DNA of 64,000 nucleotides from Coprinopsis marcescibilis (Eukaryota > Basidiomycota > Agaricomycetes > Agaricales > Psathyrellaceae): the NCBI GenBank assembly GCA_004369085.1, contig ML210282.1, positions 20,051-84,050 on the forward strand. Direction: 5' to 3'. Shown one piece after another: positions 59,265-64,000 of the stretch (its first letter is position 1; the number at the start of each line of letters is the position of its first letter). Under the pieces are notes generated by a model that ran no database searches, was not told the origin of the DNA, and worked only from the letters and a program-made list of their open reading frames with translations. The position numbers and the translations under genes were made by a program.

Positions 59265-60743
59265 ATGCCAAACTCAGGCGTTACTCAGTCTATCGAGTCT
59301 CTAGTTGGACCATGCTCTGAAGTCATCTCGATAGCAGGCTTCCTCAGCTCTGACTCGCACGATAAACTGCAGCATGCGATCGTTGAATCTGAAAACGCTT
59401 GGGATGGCCTTTCTGATCAAGAGAAGCAAGTCATTGAAGGCGAGTGCAGGTAATGTTCTTTGGTAAAACATCCTCTGTGAGAGATAATCTGACTCATGAA
59501 AGCCCTTTAGTCTCTCAGACCTTCGGGAATGCTTGGAAAAGACATGGGACAACCCGACTTTGTCCACGTACCTCTTAAAAGAGCATGAGTCATCTATGAA
59601 CGCGCTCTACGCGGCCAACCCCAAAAACAAAAGACAGACCAAGAAGCCTTATCTACCTGATCCCGAAATTCTCCCCGGGGAAGTCATTGCGCTTCAGAAA
59701 GAGCTTGATGGGGCTCGGTTGAATTGTTGGAAGTGGGTGGATGGTCTTTGGGAGACAGACGTCTTGGATAGCGAAAGTATCTCATGCCTAAAACCTTTTT
59801 GCTTCCAGGTCGGATTCAGCGTCTTCCCTGTTTGTGAGGACGCCCAGGAATGCGGACTATAATACGCTGAACGCTGTGGTATGTGTCTCTTTTTGAGGTT
59901 CTGGGAAGTGATGCTCAAGGAACAAGATAGCGACCGTCCAATACGCAAACACAAGTTTTGAATGGGGAGCGTTCTGCTGTGCTGACTATATCAGTTTATA
60001 GTAAGGTTCCTTGGGGACCCAGCTACGTGAATCGCATATGCCAACAGGCATATCTGTCTTGGCAAACACTTCGAGACATCTATGACGCGCTGCCGTGTAT
60101 TTTCAAAGCTGGCACTCCGTCGACAGAAAGCCATCTTGGAGTTCAACCAGGATGCGCTATTTGCATAGAAGGCGTACTTTACTCTGATTCCCCGCCCTTC
60201 GCCGAGTGAGTTCAGTACAAACTTTCAATGCTAGGTCCTAATCAACTGCCATGTAGCAACGTCATCTCCCATCTGAGAGCGAAAGGTTCGGGCAAAGGCA
60301 GCCCAGTTCCGACGAAGCACAACGTGCCGATGTTGGAAGTCAAGCTTTCTTCGCTTTCAGCCCGACTCCACAAACCCTACACCCTTCTACACTCGGGAAA
60401 CTGTGAACACTTCATCGTGTTCGAGCAAATCAGGCGAGTTCTTGCGCGTTCTTTCGAAGAGGAAGAGGAAGAAAACTGACGGTTTGTGGGAAGGCTCCGA
60501 CATCCCTCCGACCCGGTTTCTGGATATCCGCAGATTTTGCAAGTTACGCCTCCGATATCGACTCTGTGTCGCGCTTGTCACAAGGTTCCCGCGGTTTTGT
60601 CCGTCGTGGGCGATATACGGCTGGGAGAGAGCCCTTGTATCTTATGTGGGCCGTGTTGGGACGCAATGGGACTCCCAGTTGATACTGAGGCAATCACCAC
60701 GATTCCGTTGCCAGTTCTTCCTACAGTTACTCCACAAATTTAG
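59265..60743 (+). CDS. snRNA-activating protein complex subunit 3 (SNAPC3/SNAP50-like)
   Basis: Subunit of the nuclear complex that recognises proximal sequence elements of snRNA promoters. The N-terminus is acidic/helical (MPNSGVTQSIESLVGP). Then come SVYSKVPWGPSYVNRICQQA, AYLSWQTLRDIYDALPC, CAICIEGVLYSDSPPFA, LSARLHKPYTLLHSGNCEHF, IVFEQIRL, TLCRACHKVPAVLSVVGDIR and LGESPCILCGPCWDAMG, the latter two giving the Cys pairs of the SNAP50 zinc domain. The intron at 60434-60493 has a GC donor (ATCAG|GCGAGT) and joins QIR to LRHPSDPVSGYP in frame. About seven exons, ending LPTVTPQI. Borders near 59,780-59,960 are tentative. Tandem with COG7, 169 bases downstream. Confidence 0.85.
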
Positions 60744-60912
60744 GGAGCTTTTACGTTGTACTGCTTTCTACTCCCCACTTCTGTACCTCAGTTTCACTAT
60801 CAATTAGTCCCACACCATGAATTTTGTGAATCTGCTAAACAATGTTTGAATTTGATGGCAACTTTACATACCGACGGAACGCGAATTGTCGCGGCACTTG
60901 AGTGTTGCTTGG

Positions 60913-63579
60913 ATGACCATGGCTGGTGCAACATCGATCTCAACCGCTAAACTCACCGAGACGTTGGAACAATACGACGACATAACTTCGTGGATCAACG
61001 ATGCCCTTAACGCAAATGAGACGATCGACGACCTATCGACACCGAGCAACGCAGACCTGACGAAACTCGACCAATACATTACCCAACTCCTGACGACGTT
61101 GGACATCGCTTGCGAGGACACGTCTGCGCAGCTGGAGCGGATTATCGACGATGTCTCGCGCGGAATACCTCGGCTTGCATATGACCTTCACTTCATGAAA
61201 GATGGAGCTCTATCGCTGCAATCCTCACTAGTGGAGGTGCTGAAGAAGTCCAAGGACGCCGTGCCAGCGGAGACCAGTGCGGCTTTGGACAATTTGCACC
61301 ATTTGGATACGGTCAAGGGGCGTATGGAGGCTGCTAGGGATGTGCTCCAGGAGGCAGAGAGCTGGAGCACGTTAGAAATGGAGGTCACATCTCTCATTGG
61401 GGAGCGCAACTATATCAAGGCCGCAGAACGACTTTCGGAAGCCAGCAAGAGCATGGTCGTCTTCCAGAACACCCCAGAATACGATCCTCGACGCGCACTC
61501 ATGGTTAACTTGCAGAATCAGCTTGAAGCTGCCTTGAGCTCCGCACTTGTTGCGGCAATTAACTCGCAGGATGTCGCAGCATGCAAGGACTACTTTTCAA
61601 TTTTCTCTACCATCCAGAGAGAGTCGGAATTCCGAAACTATTATAATGCTGCGCGTCGGACATCGGTGGTAACGATGTGGCAGAGTGCCAATTTTTCCGA
61701 CTGTGACACGAGGGACGGGGAATCAAGTGGTCCTCGACAATCCTTCGCGGATTTTTTACCCAAATTCTATGCGACGTTCCTTGCTTTGTTGAACGCAGAA
61801 AGGGGTCCGATATCGTCGATCTTCCCGGATCCTCCAGCCACGGTCTCCCGTTTTATCTCTTCGACCATGGCAACACTGCAACCGACCTTCTCCCAGCGAC
61901 TCTCTTCCTACGCCAATCATTACGGGGAGTCGTGTCTATCTCACTTGGTCACCGTCCAGCGATCGACGGAGGAGTTCGCAACCGGAGTATGGAAGATGAT
62001 GGAAAAGCTGCAGGATAGCGAGCCGTCCAGGCCGAAGCCCGTCACCCCTTCAGAGCGCCCATCTGGTCACCGGCGTCGCTCGAGTAGGATGTCAATTTCG
62101 TGGCGGCCTGGACAACCCAAGCCCACATCTTTGTTGCTCGGAGGAGTCCAGGGCTTGGACAACCTGGAATGGGACCAGGAACTGTTCCAGCCATTCTTGG
62201 ATCTCCAGGTGGACTATTCGTCGCTCGAGAGAAGATTCCTCGACCAAGCCCTCCTGGATATCATCACCAACGATCCGAGGGACAACGTGTCTGACTTGGA
62301 TCGTGCGCGGCTATTCAGGGAGAGGGCAGTTGATATCGTTGGGATTGCAGAGGGAAGTATGGTCAGGTGCAAGGCGTTCACCCATGGCTACGGTTCGGTC
62401 GGGCTCATCCAGGCACTTGACGGGTTCTTCGCCTCCTTTGTGGACAGCTGGACAGCAGAGCTCGCGAGCCAGCCTTCATCATCCCAATCATACTCGTTCT
62501 CCACCTCTGAACTGGAGTTGGCTGACCTCGATTATTCCGCAAAAGATTGGTCAGAGATCCAACTCATGCTTCACATGTTGGGGTCTGCCAGGGGTGTATC
62601 GGAACGTATTACCACATTCGAGACCAAACTTCGGTCGTATCTCTCACAGACGGCTGCCCACTTCCGACTGGCGCAGATGGATCCCCTCAACATCACCACC
62701 GCAGCGACCAAGGGACAAACGCAGCTTTTAGAGCAGTCGAGCCTCAACTCGGCTGATCTTTTCTCGCTTCTGTCAAGCGTAGAAGAGATCCAATCGCAGA
62801 ACACACCTTTGACCGCCTTACATTCGGCAACTTTCCGACAGACTCAACAAGTACAACAGGCAGCGCCCGAATCGATTTTGGTGCAGACAAGGCAATCGTT
62901 GTCAGGGTTTGCCCAAGGCTGCCAAGTCTCGATGCAGAAAACTATACTGTCTCCTCTTCGCAACCATCTATCTTCATACGCCTCTGCATCGATCTGGTCG
63001 TCTAGGGAGGATCCTCAGAGCGCGTTGGCGGCAGACCTTCACATCCCCACCTTCTCTTTGTCGCCGAGTGAAACGGTTCAAAGGGTGGCGGAAGGACTTC
63101 TCAACCTTCCAAGACTGTTCGATATCTATGCGGATGACGATGCGCTTGGTTTCTCTTTGCAGACGCTCCCTCACGTTGATCCGGAAATGCTCAAGCCTTC
63201 GGAGCAGCACTTGGACGTGTCCAGTCAGGGAGTTGGAGGACATCATCGACGTGCATCAGTCGTGTTCAAACCAGCACCTGTTGATCCGGAGCTCGTTTCA
63301 TCTGCGTGGCTCCTTTCACTCGGACATACTCTTCTCAGCTACCTTACGACGAACGTCCTGCCGTCGATATCAACGTTGACCTCTGTAGGGGCCGCACAGC
63401 TTACCTCTGACTTGGAGTATCTGTCGAACATTGTGAGGGCACTCAATGTTGAGAACGAGACGTTGGAGCAGTGGAGGGGTGCGGTGGCGTCTGATGACGA
63501 GGAGCTTAAGAAGGAGGCTCAGCAGTCGTCTGCGGATTCCATTGTGCTCAGGATGGCAAAGATCAGAGGATTATATTGA
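60913..63579 (+). CDS. COG7: Conserved oligomeric Golgi complex subunit 7 (COG7)
   Basis: Lobe B subunit of the COG tether for retrograde vesicles at the Golgi. One uninterrupted frame of 888 codons. The start is MTMAGATSISTAKLTE (a second ATG at 60919 gives MAGATS). The N-terminal helical bundle matches Cog7: YDDITSWINDALNANETI, LDQYITQLLTTLDIACED, VSRGIPRLAYDLHFMKDGA, LQSSLVEVLKKSKDAVP, LDNLHHLDTVKGRMEAARD, LQEAESWSTLEMEVTSLIG. The middle is Ser/Arg-rich (HRRRSSRMSISWRPG), and the C-terminal part contains LEYLSNIVRALNVENETLEQ and ends RMAKIRGLY. Unusually for this neighbourhood there is no intron. Length is normal for fungal Cog7. Confidence 0.92.
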   Translation: MTMAGATSISTAKLTETLEQYDDITSWINDALNANETIDDLSTPSNADLTKLDQYITQLLTTLDIACEDTSAQLERIIDDVSRGIPRLAYDLHFMKDGALSLQSSLVEVLKKSKDAVPAETSAALDNLHHLDTVKGRMEAARDVLQEAESWSTLEMEVTSLIGERNYIKAAERLSEASKSMVVFQNTPEYDPRRALMVNLQNQLEAALSSALVAAINSQDVAACKDYFSIFSTIQRESEFRNYYNAARRTSVVTMWQSANFSDCDTRDGESSGPRQSFADFLPKFYATFLALLNAERGPISSIFPDPPATVSRFISSTMATLQPTFSQRLSSYANHYGESCLSHLVTVQRSTEEFATGVWKMMEKLQDSEPSRPKPVTPSERPSGHRRRSSRMSISWRPGQPKPTSLLLGGVQGLDNLEWDQELFQPFLDLQVDYSSLERRFLDQALLDIITNDPRDNVSDLDRARLFRERAVDIVGIAEGSMVRCKAFTHGYGSVGLIQALDGFFASFVDSWTAELASQPSSSQSYSFSTSELELADLDYSAKDWSEIQLMLHMLGSARGVSERITTFETKLRSYLSQTAAHFRLAQMDPLNITTAATKGQTQLLEQSSLNSADLFSLLSSVEEIQSQNTPLTALHSATFRQTQQVQQAAPESILVQTRQSLSGFAQGCQVSMQKTILSPLRNHLSSYASASIWSSREDPQSALAADLHIPTFSLSPSETVQRVAEGLLNLPRLFDIYADDDALGFSLQTLPHVDPEMLKPSEQHLDVSSQGVGGHHRRASVVFKPAPVDPELVSSAWLLSLGHTLLSYLTTNVLPSISTLTSVGAAQLTSDLEYLSNIVRALNVENETLEQWRGAVASDDEELKKEAQQSSADSIVLRMAKIRGLY

Positions 63580-63641
63580 TGAATGGAGTAAAGGATAGCA
63601 AATTATGTGTGCGACAATCAAACTTTGTTTTATTCTCTTTT

Positions 63642-63683
63642 CCAGAAGACAAGCCTTCGGCTTGCCCGTGGCTTCGCCACGGG
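63642..63683. repeat. Two adjacent perfect hairpins
   Basis: CAAGCCTTCGGCTTG (63650-63664) and CCCGTGGCTTCGCCACGGG (63665-63683) abut. On the minus strand they are followed by TCTTCTGG, which ends in a CTRR-like tetranucleotide. With the helicase end beyond, this resembles a Helitron 3' terminus, although the base after it is A rather than the expected T. Confidence 0.6.
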
Positions 63684-63691
63684 GGAAAAAC

Positions 63692-63770
63692 ACAGGCTTG
63701 CCCTGCGGCCCGCCGACTCACAGGCTTGCCCTGCGGCCCGCCAACACAGAGGCTTGGCCTGCGGGCCGCC
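63692..63770. repeat. GC-rich tandem repeat, three copies with 28-base period
   Basis: A 23-base unit beginning ACAGGCTTGCCCTGCGGC occurs at 63692-63714 and 63720-63742 exactly, and at 63748-63770 with a few changes. It is much richer in GC than its surroundings and lies between the hairpins and the helicase end, so it is probably part of the same element. Confidence 0.85.
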
Positions 63771-63805
63771 TTAGTAGAAGGAAGTTGTAAGTGTTAGAAA
63801 AAATA

Positions 63806-64000
63806 TCAATTCAGAATTTGTAATACTTCAGGATATACAATATTTTTAGTTCTAAGTGGTAAAGTAAAATCATCACGTGGATCAGTAATAGCTTTTATGT
63901 TATGAACAGAAGTAACTCGGGAAACTGCAACATAAAGTTGCCCATGAGTGAAAACAGGAGTACGGAGATCAAGACCAACATGTTTTACTGATTGACCTTG
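63806..64000 (-). CDS. Helitron helicase (PIF1-like RepHel), C-terminal end, partial
   Basis: Reading leftwards from the edge, the frame gives [55 protein letters not shown] and EVLQILN, then TGA. The [13 protein letters not shown] block is motif VI of the SF1B helicase at the end of Helitron Rep-helicase proteins, and [10 protein letters not shown] is their usual last conserved stretch. Base composition is clearly AT-richer than the neighbouring genes, as expected for a transposon. The rest lies outside the window, so intactness cannot be judged. Confidence 0.85.
   Translation of the reverse strand, partial: QGQSVKHVGLDLRTPVFTHGQLYVAVSRVTSVHNIKAITDPRDDFTLPLRTKNIVYPEVLQILN

Overview
This window is nuclear DNA of a filamentous basidiomycete, most likely an Agaricomycete. 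Genes lie on both strands and are densely packed. Almost all are cut by many short introns (about 45-60 nt, GT..AG with occasional GC..AG). The gene set is ordinary fungal housekeeping (ATP sulfurylase, complex I PSST subunit, ERO1, COG7, SNAPc subunit, PI4-kinase II), mixed with small tandem families and the tail of a Helitron helicase. No bacterial operons, CRISPR arrays, rRNA or tRNA genes were seen. All gene models were spliced by eye, so internal exon borders are approximate unless stated.

Layout. 0-7 kb: end of an unknown gene, a PP2C phosphatase, a 5MP/BZW translation regulator and a Zn2Cys6 transcription factor. 7-12 kb: three tandem MYND-finger paralogues, convergent with the meiotic recombination factor MND1. 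13-25 kb, all minus strand: a large disordered protein, NDUFS7, a PAS-kinase-like kinase without a PAS domain, an alkyl-base DNA glycosylase and a divergent UDP-glucose pyrophosphorylase paralogue. 25-33.5 kb: Tat-SF1/CUS2 splicing factor, type II PI4-kinase and two tandem SSU1-type transporters. 34-41.5 kb: a conserved protein of unknown function, a PrpD-family 2-methylcitrate dehydratase, an uncharacterised Pro/Ser-rich protein and RNase H2 subunit B. 41.7-48 kb: three tandem single-pass membrane proteins with adhesin-like ectodomains; the first is broken and carries a palindromic, TA-flanked insertion around a 10-N assembly gap. 49-64 kb: ATP sulfurylase, ERO1, an arrestin-like protein, the canonical UDP-glucose pyrophosphorylase, SNAPC3, COG7, then GC-rich repeats and a Helitron helicase C-terminus running off the right edge.

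Functional links are modest. ATP sulfurylase and the two putative sulfite/dicarboxylate exporters may both touch sulfur metabolism. The two UDP-glucose pyrophosphorylases feed wall glucan and trehalose synthesis. The most unusual signals are the duplicated families, a conserved 12-nt microexon in the MYND fingers, the start-codon-only exon and 15-nt microexon of MND1, five GC-AG introns (two of them GC only in one member of a tandem family), the altered nucleotide-binding loop of the second UGP, and the insertion whose removal at its TA target restores the reading frame.
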